From: Deltaproteobacteria bacterium
GTDB taxonomy: Bacteria; Desulfobacterota_B; Binatia; UBA9968
Length of the DNA: 9,523 bases
Direction: 5' to 3'
Assembly (NCBI GenBank): GCA_005879255.1
Contig: VBKY01000046.1
Location: 1 to 9,523, forward strand
Part shown: piece by piece, positions 1 to 5,679 of the stretch
How positions within the stretch are numbered: position 1 is the first letter of the stretch
How the letters are laid out: the number at the start of each line of letters is the position of its first letter
The notes under the pieces: generated by a model
What the model was told of the DNA's origin: nothing
The model's database searches: none
The model's input: the letters and a program-made list of their open reading frames with translations, nothing else
Program-made: the position numbers and the translations under genes

Positions 1-77
1 TTCAGGGAAACATCGGCAAGCGCTTGGGCGTCGGCGTAATACAGGTCGAGACTTGTTGCTTCGAGCAGAGCTGTCAT
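1..77 (-). CDS. livF: LivF-type ABC transporter ATPase, N-terminal 25 codons only (runs off left edge)
   Basis: An ATG at 75-77 on the minus strand opens a frame that stays open to the window edge. It reads MTALLEATSLDLYYADAQAL and continues ADVSL. This is the usual first beta strand and A-loop region of LivF ATPases (pattern 'LL...L...YG...AL..VSL'), with the aromatic A-loop Tyr at residues 13-14. The Walker A motif would lie just beyond the edge. LivF is the second nucleotide-binding subunit of the branched-chain amino acid importer, and its place directly after livG fits the standard order K-H-M-G-F. It is separated from livG by 128 bp rather than overlapping it, so it may be translated independently. 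The upstream ribosome-binding site is weak (an A-rich AAAAAG). The identification rests on 25 residues plus gene order. Confidence 0.8.
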   Translation of the reverse strand, partial: MTALLEATSLDLYYADAQALADVSL

Positions 78-104
78 GTCTTTTTGTTCATAAGGTGATT
101 TATT

Positions 105-177
105 CGAACGCGAAATGACGAACCTATCCTACCTTGTCATATCGATCGAACGGAAGGAATCAGATTCTTCGCGTTCG
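105..177. repeat. 10-bp inverted repeat in the livG-livF gap
   Basis: CGAACGCGAA at 105-114 is the exact reverse complement of TTCGCGTTCG at 168-177, with 53 bp between the arms. It lies in the 128-bp livG-livF spacer, where the genes of this operon otherwise overlap. It could form a long-loop stem in the livGF transcript or be a remnant of a dispersed repeat. Chance is not excluded. Confidence 0.3.
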
Positions 178-205
178 CGCGGGACGACGATTCGACTCCG
201 AAACA

Positions 206-934
206 TTAAAGGAGGGTCTCTTCGCCGAGATAGCATTCAAGCACCGCCGGGTCGAGTATCACTTGCGCGGGTGAACCCTGCGCGATCATCTTGCCATGAT
301 GGAGCACGATGACTTTGTGCGCCAGCGCCATGACGGCGCGCATGACATGTTCGATTAAAAGAATCGTCACACCGTCGCGTTGATTGATCTCTTGCAAAAA
401 GGCAATCAATTGGTCGCATTCGAGAGAACGCAGCCCGGCCATCACTTCGTCGAGAAGCAGCAGTTTTGGCCGGGTGGCGAGCGCGCGCGCAACCTCGAGC
501 TTTTTTCGATCCGGCAGAGTGAGTGAAGAAACGGGAAAGGCGCGTTTCGATCCGAGGCCGAGTTTGTCGACAATCGTCGACGCGAATGCGCGCGCTTCGT
601 CTACTCTCGCGCAGCACCTGAGCGCGCCGACAATCACGTTGTCGAGCACCGAAAGACCGGCGAATGGTTTTACGATCTGAAAAGTGCGGCCGATGCCCAG
701 GGCGCAAACCTGGTCGGGCCGCAGCCCACCGATCGGTTTGCCGGCGAAGAGAATCTCGCCGTCGTCGGGCCTGAGTGCGCCGGCGACCATGTTGAAAATC
801 GTCGTCTTGCCGGCGCCGTTGGGACCGATAAGAGCGACGATCGCGCCTTCCTCGACTTCGAACGAGACGTTTCCGACGGCGCGCAGCCCGCGGAACGATT
901 TGCTCACGCCTTGAACGTCCAGCAGCATGCTCAT
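206..934 (-). CDS. livG: Branched-chain amino acid-type ABC transporter ATP-binding protein LivG
   Basis: This is one of the two cytoplasmic ATPases that power the HAAT-family importer. At 242 residues it is about the normal LivG length. Walker A is GPNGAGKTT at 37-45, the Q-loop Gln is at 86 (RTFQIV), Walker B is LLLLDE with Asp162 and Glu163, and the switch His is at 196 (LLIEHVM). The signature region reads SLTLPDRKKLEVARAL instead of a LSGGQ-like or LPYG-like motif. I recall this LT-xx-DRK variant from LivG homologues in proteobacterial-type genomes, so it is probably functional. The ATG overlaps the livM stop by 4 bp (ATGA), which implies translational coupling. A second ATG two codons in would barely change the product. 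The transported substrate cannot be read from this subunit. Confidence 0.95.
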   Translation of the reverse strand: MSMLLDVQGVSKSFRGLRAVGNVSFEVEEGAIVALIGPNGAGKTTIFNMVAGALRPDDGEILFAGKPIGGLRPDQVCALGIGRTFQIVKPFAGLSVLDNVIVGALRCCARVDEARAFASTIVDKLGLGSKRAFPVSSLTLPDRKKLEVARALATRPKLLLLDEVMAGLRSLECDQLIAFLQEINQRDGVTILLIEHVMRAVMALAHKVIVLHHGKMIAQGSPAQVILDPAVLECYLGEETLL

Positions 935-1902
935 CGCGACACTTTCAGCTTACGCGCAAGGACGGGCCAGACGCCGTGGGGCAATAACGTCACAACTGCG
1001 AACAGAATCACACCATAGATCAACTGTTTCACGCCGGCGACCTCCCAACCGAGTGCAGCGACGAGCTCCGTGACGCCATCGGCGAGCAGCGTCAAAAGCG
1101 CCGCGCCGAGAATCGGGCCGATGAGCGTGCCGATGCCGCCGATAATCGGACCTAGGATGGTTTCGATGGAACGGTTGATACTAAAAATCTGCTCCGGAAA
1201 AAGGTTGTTGTAGTAGAAGGCCGAGAACACGCCCGCCAGCGACGTCATTGCGGCGCTAGTCACCACCGCAAGCATCTTCCAGCGAAAAGTATTGATGCCA
1301 AGGGCCTGCGCCGCTTCTTCATTTTCCCGGATGGCCTGCCAATAGTAGCCGGCGCGGCTGCGCAAGAGCCAAGCGCTCAGAGCCAGCGCCGTTGCCGCGA
1401 GCGCAAGGATTACGTGATAGAACGTGGCTGGCGTGCCGCGCAGGTTGAGCAGATCGATCTGGTCGCGGCGGGTTACCTTAAGAAACAGGCCGCCGGAACC
1501 ACCCAGCCAATCCCAATGATCGAAGCCGATGCGCGTGAACTCAGCGAAGGCGATTGTCAGCAGCGTGAAGTAGACACCTGAGATGCCGTAGCGAAAAGCG
1601 AGCGCGCCAACGACGGAGCCGACTAGCCCACAGAGAACGATGGATAGCCACAAACCCGCCCAGGGACCGATGCCGAAGTGGAAATAGAGTGCCGCGCTGG
1701 CGTAAGCGCCGATGCCAAGATAGAGCGAATGACCGAGAGAGAGTTGGCCCGCGAAGCCCGTCATGATGTTCCAGGCTTGGCCCGTATAGGCGAAGAACAA
1801 GAACAGAGTGGCCACGGACAATACGTAATTGTTGGCAATTGATGGGAGGCAAAGCAAGACGCCGCCCAGGGCTGCGAACACGAAGATCACGCGCCGGTTC
1901 AC
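931..1902 (-). CDS. livM: Branched-chain amino acid-type ABC transporter permease LivM
   Basis: This is an inner-membrane permease subunit that pairs with LivH to form the translocation channel. It has 323 residues and about eight to nine hydrophobic segments. Family hallmarks are the early GFAGQLSLGHSLYLGIGAY block (49-67), the cytoplasmic coupling stretch AIRENEEAAQALGIN (190-204) that contacts the ATPases, and the late GGIGTLIGPILGAA block (255-268). The start is GTG at 1900-1902. It is supported by a GTGA overlap with the livH stop and by the basic MNRR N-terminus before the first membrane segment. The end overlaps livG by ATGA. Both overlaps indicate tight translational coupling of the H-M-G unit. 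Confidence 0.95.
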   Translation of the reverse strand: MNRRVIFVFAALGGVLLCLPSIANNYVLSVATLFLFFAYTGQAWNIMTGFAGQLSLGHSLYLGIGAYASAALYFHFGIGPWAGLWLSIVLCGLVGSVVGALAFRYGISGVYFTLLTIAFAEFTRIGFDHWDWLGGSGGLFLKVTRRDQIDLLNLRGTPATFYHVILALAATALALSAWLLRSRAGYYWQAIRENEEAAQALGINTFRWKMLAVVTSAAMTSLAGVFSAFYYNNLFPEQIFSINRSIETILGPIIGGIGTLIGPILGAALLTLLADGVTELVAALGWEVAGVKQLIYGVILFAVVTLLPHGVWPVLARKLKVSR

Positions 1903-2774
1903 AACTTATTGCCGATCAGACCGCGTGGCCGAATGAGCAGCACTAGGATTAACAGCGCGAAACTAAACATGCTCTTCGCCGAAGGCGTGATGAATAAACC
2001 TGCAAGAGCTTCGGAGACGCCAATGAGCACGCCTCCGATGAGCGCGCCAGACATCGAACCGAGGCCGCCGACGATCACGATCACAAACGCGAGAAGCGTG
2101 TAGGCCGGCCCAAGAGCGGGAGTTACGTCCACTAGTAAACTCATCATGCATCCCGCAACGGCGACGCAAGCCGCGCCCAGCCCAAAAGCGAGAGCATAGA
2201 ATCGCTTCACGTCGAGACCCACAACTTTTGCGCCGAGCCAATTATCGGCGCAAGCACGAATCGCCGTGCCCGTGAGGGTGAAACGGAAGAAACCGAACAA
2301 CGTCATTGATGTGCCGAATGCGACGAGCGCGGCGTAGAGCTTGCCTCGATCAATCAGCAGCGGACCCAATTCGATCGATTCCAGGAGGTAATCGAGCCTA
2401 ATGCTGCGCGCGTCCGGCCCGAAGACGATCAACAGCGAGTTAGTCATGATCACCGCGATCGCCAGGAGCAGCATGAACTGTGAGTGATCGGGACGAGTAA
2501 CGAAAGGATTTATCACGGTTGCTTGCAATGCATAACCGAAGACTAAAAAGACCGCGGCAACGGGCAACACAGCGAGGAATGGATCGAGGTTAAGCCCAGC
2601 GAATAGCGCCACGGTTAAGTACATCGCGATCGTCATCATTTCGCCATGGGCGAAATTCACAACTCGAGCGACGCCGAAGATGACCGACAGACCGAGCGCC
2701 ATAAGGCCGTAGACCAGGCCGGTAAGCACTCCCGAGATAATGACGTTGGCGAGGTTGAGAAGGTCGAGGGACAT
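1899..2774 (-). CDS. livH: Branched-chain amino acid-type ABC transporter permease LivH
   Basis: This is the partner permease of LivM in the inner membrane. It has 291 residues and about eight hydrophobic segments. Typical LivH blocks are the N-terminal GLVYGLMALGLSVIFG (19-34), GVARVVNFAHGEMMTIAMY (34-52), the cytoplasmic coupling loop IRACADNWLGAKVVGLDVKR (172-191), GGLGSMSGALIGGVLIG (236-252) and the C-terminal IRPRGLIG. The ATG at 2772-2774 is chosen because the protein starts right at the expected amphipathic helix. No convincing Shine-Dalgarno sequence precedes it. The gene lies 218 bp downstream of livK, across a strong palindrome, and overlaps livM by 4 bp at its end. The H-M-G-F part could be expressed at a lower level than livK. 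Confidence 0.95.
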   Translation of the reverse strand: MSLDLLNLANVIISGVLTGLVYGLMALGLSVIFGVARVVNFAHGEMMTIAMYLTVALFAGLNLDPFLAVLPVAAVFLVFGYALQATVINPFVTRPDHSQFMLLLAIAVIMTNSLLIVFGPDARSIRLDYLLESIELGPLLIDRGKLYAALVAFGTSMTLFGFFRFTLTGTAIRACADNWLGAKVVGLDVKRFYALAFGLGAACVAVAGCMMSLLVDVTPALGPAYTLLAFVIVIVGGLGSMSGALIGGVLIGVSEALAGLFITPSAKSMFSFALLILVLLIRPRGLIGNKL

Positions 2775-2992
2775 TCGATGATGAATTAGAAGGGGCGACC
2801 TAGAAATCTGATGAATAATTCCGACGTCATTCCGAGCAAATCAGCCTGGGGCTGAGGGTAGGGGCGGGTTTTAAACCCGCCCCTAGCCGATTCGTGCTTT
2901 CGCGGGAATGCGAGCAAACGCGCTCACTCAATTCCTTCACTAACATCTGGGACAGGACACAGGTGATCAATTAGTCGCAATACACAGTCTAC
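2775..2992. other. livK-livH intergenic region with nested inverted repeats
   Basis: No gene is seen in these 218 bp. From outside inwards there are CATTCC (2828-2833) facing GGAATG (2905-2910), a small hairpin TCAGCC-TGG-GGCTGA (2841-2855) and the large palindrome at 2859-2885. The flanks (CGTCATTCCGAGC at 2824-2836 and CTTTCGCGGGAATG at 2897-2910) resemble the ends of small dispersed palindromic repeats that I recall from many bacterial genomes. The block may therefore be a decayed repeat element inserted in the operon. Confidence 0.45.
2859..2885. repeat. Near-perfect 27-bp palindrome (REP-like hairpin)
   Basis: The arms TAGGGGCGGGTTT (2859-2871) and AAACCCGCCCCTA (2873-2885) are exactly complementary around a single central base. 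In the livK-to-livH transcript this folds into a very stable GC-rich stem closed by an AT loop. No T-run follows on the minus strand, so it is not a classical intrinsic terminator. A role like the REP hairpin between malE and malF is plausible: protecting the binding-protein message from 3' exonucleases and limiting downstream expression. The sequence type also resembles palindromes that occur in many copies per genome. Confidence 0.75.
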
Positions 2993-4213
2993 TTAGATTT
3001 TCTTGTAGTCACGCCAAGGAAACACCGGCTTCGCTTCGGCGGCCGCCGCTGGCAATACCACCACTGGTTTCTGACCCTGATTCTGGATACACGCTGAAAG
3101 ATTCCCTTCAACCTGTCCCTTGGCATTGAACTTGATCGGCCCGCCGATCATCATGCGGCTTTCGAGCTCGGTCTGACGAATAGCCTCCGTGAGCGCTTGG
3201 ACGTTGGTTGACTTCGCCCGTTTGCAAGCGTCGGCGACGATCAAGATCGCCTCGAAGGTGTAACCGACGTTGAGCGCATGAAATCGAAGTTGGTCTTTCG
3301 GGTTTTGTTTCTTGAACGCCGTGTCGACGGCCTTCGTCAACGCTGTTTTTGGGTCATACCACGGTACGTTCGAGATGCAATGCTCGGAGAGCTTGCCGAG
3401 CGTTTGAAAAAACTGATTTTCATACATGCCGGGAGAGCCGGGGCTGATAATGCCCATGATGTTCCAGCGTTGTTTGACGATCTCGCGCCGCAGCACGATG
3501 GCATCGTTGAGTCGGCACACGAGCAAAAGAAAATCCGCCTTGGCTGACTTCGCTCTTGAAACCTCGACGGCTAAGTCTCTTGCGGCAGGATCGTAGGCAA
3601 TGGTGTCGACGAGCTTAAATGGCAAATTGAGCTGCGGTAGATTCGCGCCGACGGCTTTGGCATTCGCTTGACCGAAGGTATCGTTTACGTGCATGAACAC
3701 GGCGGTGCGAGGAGTTGATCCTGTCGCGCGAAACAGATCATTGGTTAGCGCCAAGCCGTTTTTCACCAGCTCGGAGGCGATCGGAAAATTTCGGAAAACG
3801 TATTTGTAGCCCTGTTCGGTGATTTGCGGGGCGGCCGCGATGTTGATCACGAAGGGCACACCGCGCTGCTCGGCCACCTGTGCGATCGCCCCGGCAGCGC
3901 CGGAGTCGAACGGCCCGACCAGACAATGCGCGCCCTCTTGAATGAGTCGCTCGGCACGGGTGCGCGCGGTATCAACGTTGGTTTCTGTGTCGGCGTTCAT
4001 CAGTTCGATTTCGACACCGAACAACTCTCTGATGACCGCCGGAGCGAGGTCGGCGCCCTTTTGGCACGATTGGCCGATCAAGCCCTGCACGCCCGACTTC
4101 GGCAGCAGCACGCCGATCTTCAGCTTTGAAGATTGCCCGCGCGTGATGCTGAACGGTGCCACTACGGAGGCACCTGCCGCTAAAAGAAATCTATTGAATT
4201 GTCTACGATTCAT
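2993..4213 (-). CDS. Branched-chain amino acid-type ABC transporter substrate-binding protein (LivK-like), Tat-type leader
   Basis: This is a periplasmic type-I solute-binding protein (Peripla_BP_6/LivJ-LivK fold) of 406 residues. The N-terminus MNRRQFNRFLLAAGASVVAP has paired arginines, Phe at +2 and a moderately hydrophobic stretch, which fits a twin-arginine leader cleaved around residues 25-28. There is no lipobox Cys. The mature part opens with LKIGVLLPKSGVQGLIG (31-47), and the family landmark LVGPFDSGAAGAIAQVAE spans 98-115. Conserved late features include GYTFEAILIVADACKRA (317-333). The ligand is unknown: such proteins bind branched-chain amino acids, amides, urea or aromatic acids. 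It is the first gene of the liv operon. The ATG at 4211-4213 directly precedes the twin arginines, and the Shine-Dalgarno sequence is weak. Confidence 0.92.
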   Translation of the reverse strand: MNRRQFNRFLLAAGASVVAPFSITRGQSSKLKIGVLLPKSGVQGLIGQSCQKGADLAPAVIRELFGVEIELMNADTETNVDTARTRAERLIQEGAHCLVGPFDSGAAGAIAQVAEQRGVPFVINIAAAPQITEQGYKYVFRNFPIASELVKNGLALTNDLFRATGSTPRTAVFMHVNDTFGQANAKAVGANLPQLNLPFKLVDTIAYDPAARDLAVEVSRAKSAKADFLLLVCRLNDAIVLRREIVKQRWNIMGIISPGSPGMYENQFFQTLGKLSEHCISNVPWYDPKTALTKAVDTAFKKQNPKDQLRFHALNVGYTFEAILIVADACKRAKSTNVQALTEAIRQTELESRMMIGGPIKFNAKGQVEGNLSACIQNQGQKPVVVLPAAAAEAKPVFPWRDYKKI

Positions 4214-4367
4214 TAGCCCGGAGCTGAGGGAGCATTGTTATCGTCAACGAAAGTCGTTCTCACGATCTGGACGGCGAAGTTAAGAGAGCGTTCTTGGTCC
4301 TGCGCCGAGTAAAGTAGCCGACGGTGTAGACTTATGTCAATTGAACGCGTCCAGGCAGATTTGCGCT

Positions 4368-4523
4368 TTAGAGAGCCCGTTGGGCAAGTTCGCCATTGAG
4401 GAAGATACCAGTTATTGATTCGTCATCGATAAGAAAGGCGATCGCCCGAGCCGCTGCGTTCGGTTTACACAACTCCGGTAAGCGCACGTGCGAAAAGACT
4501 AATTTGAATGAGTAAACCAGCCG
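4368..4523 (-). pseudogene. Possible C-terminal remnant of a short-chain dehydrogenase/reductase
   Basis: A minus-strand open stretch ends in TAA at 4368-4370. It reads LVYSFKLVFSHVRLPELCKP, then NAAARAIAFLIDDESITG, then IFLNGELAQRAL. The pattern 'P..AA.AI.FL..DE.ITG..L' resembles the last helix and strand of SDR enzymes (typically 'P..vA.av.fLaSde...itG..l.vdG'). No start codon with a ribosome-binding site fits, and upstream the frame runs into the ribosome-binding site of the divergent gene at 4572. The N-terminal Rossmann part is absent. Read as decayed coding sequence. The similarity is short and could be coincidental. Confidence 0.25.
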
Positions 4524-4559
4524 CGGGTTTCGCCGTCTAATCACGGTAGAACGGTGTAG

Positions 4560-4565
4560 AGGAGG
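4560..4565 (+). promoter_or_regulatory. Strong Shine-Dalgarno site for the 104-residue secreted protein gene
   Basis: AGGAGG lies 6 bp before the ATG at 4572. This full-strength site fixes the start and is strong support that this small ORF is real. Confidence 0.85.
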
Positions 4566-4571
4566 TTAGTC

Positions 4572-4886
4572 ATGAAAATATCGAAAAATGTTGTCCTTGG
4601 AGCTCTGGTTCTCAGTGGCGCACTCGCCATAGCGGCGCCAGCGTCGGCGGATTACAGACGCGGTAATTATCGCAATGATCGTCGGGAACTTTATCAGGAC
4701 CGACTCGAGCTGATGAGGGACCGTACAGAGTTACAGCGGGATCTCCACAACGGCGCGAGTCGCGCTGAAATCGCGCAGGACCGACGCGAGATCCGCCAGG
4801 ACCTCGGCGAGATTTGGCAGGATCGACGTGAGCTACGCTATGACCGGTGGGATTATCGTCCTTATTATTGGCACTGGTGGAGGTAA
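4572..4886 (+). CDS. Small secreted, charged heptad-repeat protein of unknown function
   Basis: A 104-residue exported protein. Residues 1-26 form a clear Sec signal peptide (basic MKISK, hydrophobic VVLGALVLSGALAIA, cleavage after APASA-type sequence at Ala26). The mature part is built of 7-residue units of the form x-D-R-x-E-L/I-x. Three units lie at 35-55, an interruption RDLHNG at 56-61, and five more at 62-96. It ends in an aromatic, basic tail (RPYYWHWWR). The alternating Asp/Arg/Glu heptads suggest a long, highly charged helix or antiparallel helical hairpin, with RDLHNG as the turn. I do not recognise a named family, although similar 'DRREL' repeat proteins occur as hypothetical secreted proteins. 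It stands alone, divergent from livK. The strong ribosome-binding site suggests abundant translation. Possible roles (envelope stress, metal or polyanion binding) are guesses. Confidence 0.85.
   Translation: MKISKNVVLGALVLSGALAIAAPASADYRRGNYRNDRRELYQDRLELMRDRTELQRDLHNGASRAEIAQDRREIRQDLGEIWQDRRELRYDRWDYRPYYWHWWR
4674..4859 (+). repeat. Degenerate 21-bp tandem repeats coding the D-R-x-E-L heptads
   Basis: Eight coding units of 21 bp, three then five, are separated by an 18-bp insert and give the heptads at residues 35-55 and 62-96. The nucleotide units have diverged (for example GACCGACTCGAGCTG against GACCGACGCGAGATC) while the D-R-x-E-L/I pattern is kept. This argues for old duplication with selection on the peptide. 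Confidence 0.7.
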
Positions 4887-4929
4887 TCGGGGAATACCAG
4901 ATCGGAGCCAAGCTAAGCTTCTGCTCTGC

Positions 4930-4970
4930 AATTCGTGCCAGGGTGTGGATGGACGAATTCACACCCTGGC
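4930..4970. repeat. Two interlocked perfect inverted repeats (A-B-A'-B' order)
   Basis: AATTCGT (4930-4936) pairs exactly with ACGAATT (4953-4959). GCCAGGGTGTG (4937-4947) pairs exactly with CACACCCTGGC (4960-4970). The left arms abut each other, the right arms abut each other, and 5 bp (GATGG) separate the halves. The order A-B-A'-B' is that of a pseudoknot, but with no connecting loops the two stems are more likely alternatives. It begins 44 bp after the stop of the small secreted protein gene, so the 11-bp stem could act as its 3' end. No T-run follows. Confidence 0.7.
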
Positions 4971-5021
4971 CGGAGCCGTGTAAATTTCGGCACGATCACC
5001 AACCGCTGTCCGTTCCGGCGA

Positions 5022-5144
5022 TTAGACCTCCGCTAACTCTCCAGTATTTTCTTGACAAGATCCGACACGTCTTAGTTCGATTAGAAGATTCCGGTCTCGC
5101 ATCGCTCGGAGAAAGGCATCTCGAATCTTGTTCGAAGCTGCCAC
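5022..5144 (-). pseudogene. C-terminal remnant resembling a TctC/Bug-type solute-binding protein
   Basis: A minus-strand open stretch ends in TAA at 5022-5024 and reads SNKIRDAFLRAMRDRNLL, then IELRRVGSCQENTGELAEV. This matches the usual end of TctC/Bug-type periplasmic binding proteins (pattern 'k...lr.AF...m.Dp.l..e....g.....sGeel..lv'). In the frame upstream there is a stop at 5172-5174 and no binding-protein sequence, so only the last 40 or so residues survive. It directly follows the racemase remnant on the same strand. The call is by remembered family pattern only. Confidence 0.4.
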
Positions 5145-5151
5145 GAGGCCG

Positions 5152-5373
5152 TTACTTTGTTTTGAACTCCTTCACGGCCTCTTCATTGAGCTCAAGTCCA
5201 AGTCCTGGTTTCTCGTTCAGAGTAACCCAGCCATCGGCCAGCTCAGGCAAATTTTTGTAAACTGCATTCGCGGTTAGCCAGTTGGTGACGTGAATTTCAG
5301 CGCGCCAGCCGTTTGGCGCGGCGGCATGTAGATGAAGATCGAAGTGATCGCCGTTCGAGGGTCGTTCATTTCT
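5152..5373 (-). pseudogene. C-terminal remnant of a mandelate racemase/muconate lactonizing enzyme family protein
   Basis: A 73-codon open stretch on the minus strand ends in TAA at 5152-5154. It contains DHFDLHLHAAAPNGWRAEIH, then VTNWLTANAVYKNLPELADG, then WVTLNEKPGLGLELNEEAVK. The 'LHlaAA.PNg..E.h' block followed by 'dG.v.l...PGLGlel.eeav..f' is the characteristic C-terminal end of enolase-superfamily MR/MLE enzymes. A stop at 5374-5376 and the absence of the upstream barrel show that the roughly 300 N-terminal residues, including the catalytic and metal-binding parts, are gone. There is no start codon or ribosome-binding site. It is a dead 3' fragment, possibly of a sugar-acid or aromatic-acid catabolic enzyme. 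Confidence 0.6.
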
Positions 5374-5443
5374 TCATCAATTTACGAAGTCCGTCTGCCA
5401 GCCAAACTAGTAAGCTCTGTCCGTCGAATCCTTCTGCGCTTTA

Positions 5444-5614
5444 TCATTCAAGATACTTTTGCAGCAAGAGCGCACAAAGGTCTTTGTCGGTGTATCGCCC
5501 GTGCGGGCACGTGCCGTCAATATGATCGAACCAGTGACTCATGTTCAGCCACAAGTGCATGAAGAACGAGCGGTACTTTTGCACTGCGGTTCCATCAGGA
5601 CTGAAAAAATTTTG
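5444..5614 (-). pseudogene. Unrecognised protein remnant with tandem stop codons
   Basis: A minus-strand frame reads QNFFSPDGTAVQKYRSFFMH, then LWLNMSHWFDHIDGTCPHGR, then YTDKDLCALLLQKYLE, and ends in TGA immediately followed by TAA. It is rich in Trp, His, Tyr and Phe, which is atypical for random translation and looks like real, formerly structured protein. In the same frame beyond the double stop, SAEGFDGQSLLVWLADGL then RKLMKK runs to a further TGA at 5366-5368. The original gene may have extended that far. A TAG at 5615-5617 closes the upstream side. I do not recognise the family. No ribosome-binding site precedes either internal Met. Confidence 0.35.
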
Positions 5615-5652
5615 CTAAAAGTCTTGTCACGACCAATTTGACAAGTTACAGT
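5604..5652 (+). promoter_or_regulatory. Sigma-70-like promoter with upstream A/T element for the DUF3015 gene
   Basis: The -35 box TTGTCA (5624-5629) and -10 box TACAGT (5647-5652) are separated by 17 bp. An A/T block (AAAAAATTTT and GCTAAAA, 5604-5620) lies just upstream, where an UP element would sit. The predicted start near 5659 gives a leader of about 28 nt that contains the ribosome-binding site. An alternative -35 is the perfect TTGACA at 5638-5643, but its best -10 (TACAAC, 5659-5664) is spaced by only 15 bp. Confidence 0.5.
5623..5645. promoter_or_regulatory. 7-bp inverted repeat overlapping the promoter (possible operator)
   Basis: CTTGTCA (5623-5629) and TGACAAG (5639-5645) are exact inverse copies with 9 bp between them and a 16-bp centre-to-centre distance. 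They cover the -35 box and spacer. This geometry suits a dimeric regulator, but the pair could also form by chance from two similar -35-like boxes. No regulator gene is adjacent. Confidence 0.35.
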
Positions 5653-5672
5653 CGGGGCTACAACAGAATAAC

Positions 5673-5679
5673 AAGGAGG
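5673..5679 (+). promoter_or_regulatory. Shine-Dalgarno site of the DUF3015 gene
   Basis: AAGGAGG lies 7 bp before the ATG at 5687. It fixes the start and predicts strong translation. Confidence 0.85.

Noticed and set aside
4321..4560. Direct repeat ACGGTGTAGA at 4321-4330 and 4551-4560
   Set aside because: The match is only 10 bp, 230 bp apart, and the flanks differ. It is within what chance allows for an interval of this size, though the second copy touches the ribosome-binding site of the small gene.
4847..5260. 137-codon plus-strand ORF across the degenerate region
   Set aside because: It has no ribosome-binding site, starts inside the small secreted protein gene and has low-complexity Ser/Pro-rich composition. 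The opposite strand carries recognisable MR/MLE and TctC-like tails in the same bases.
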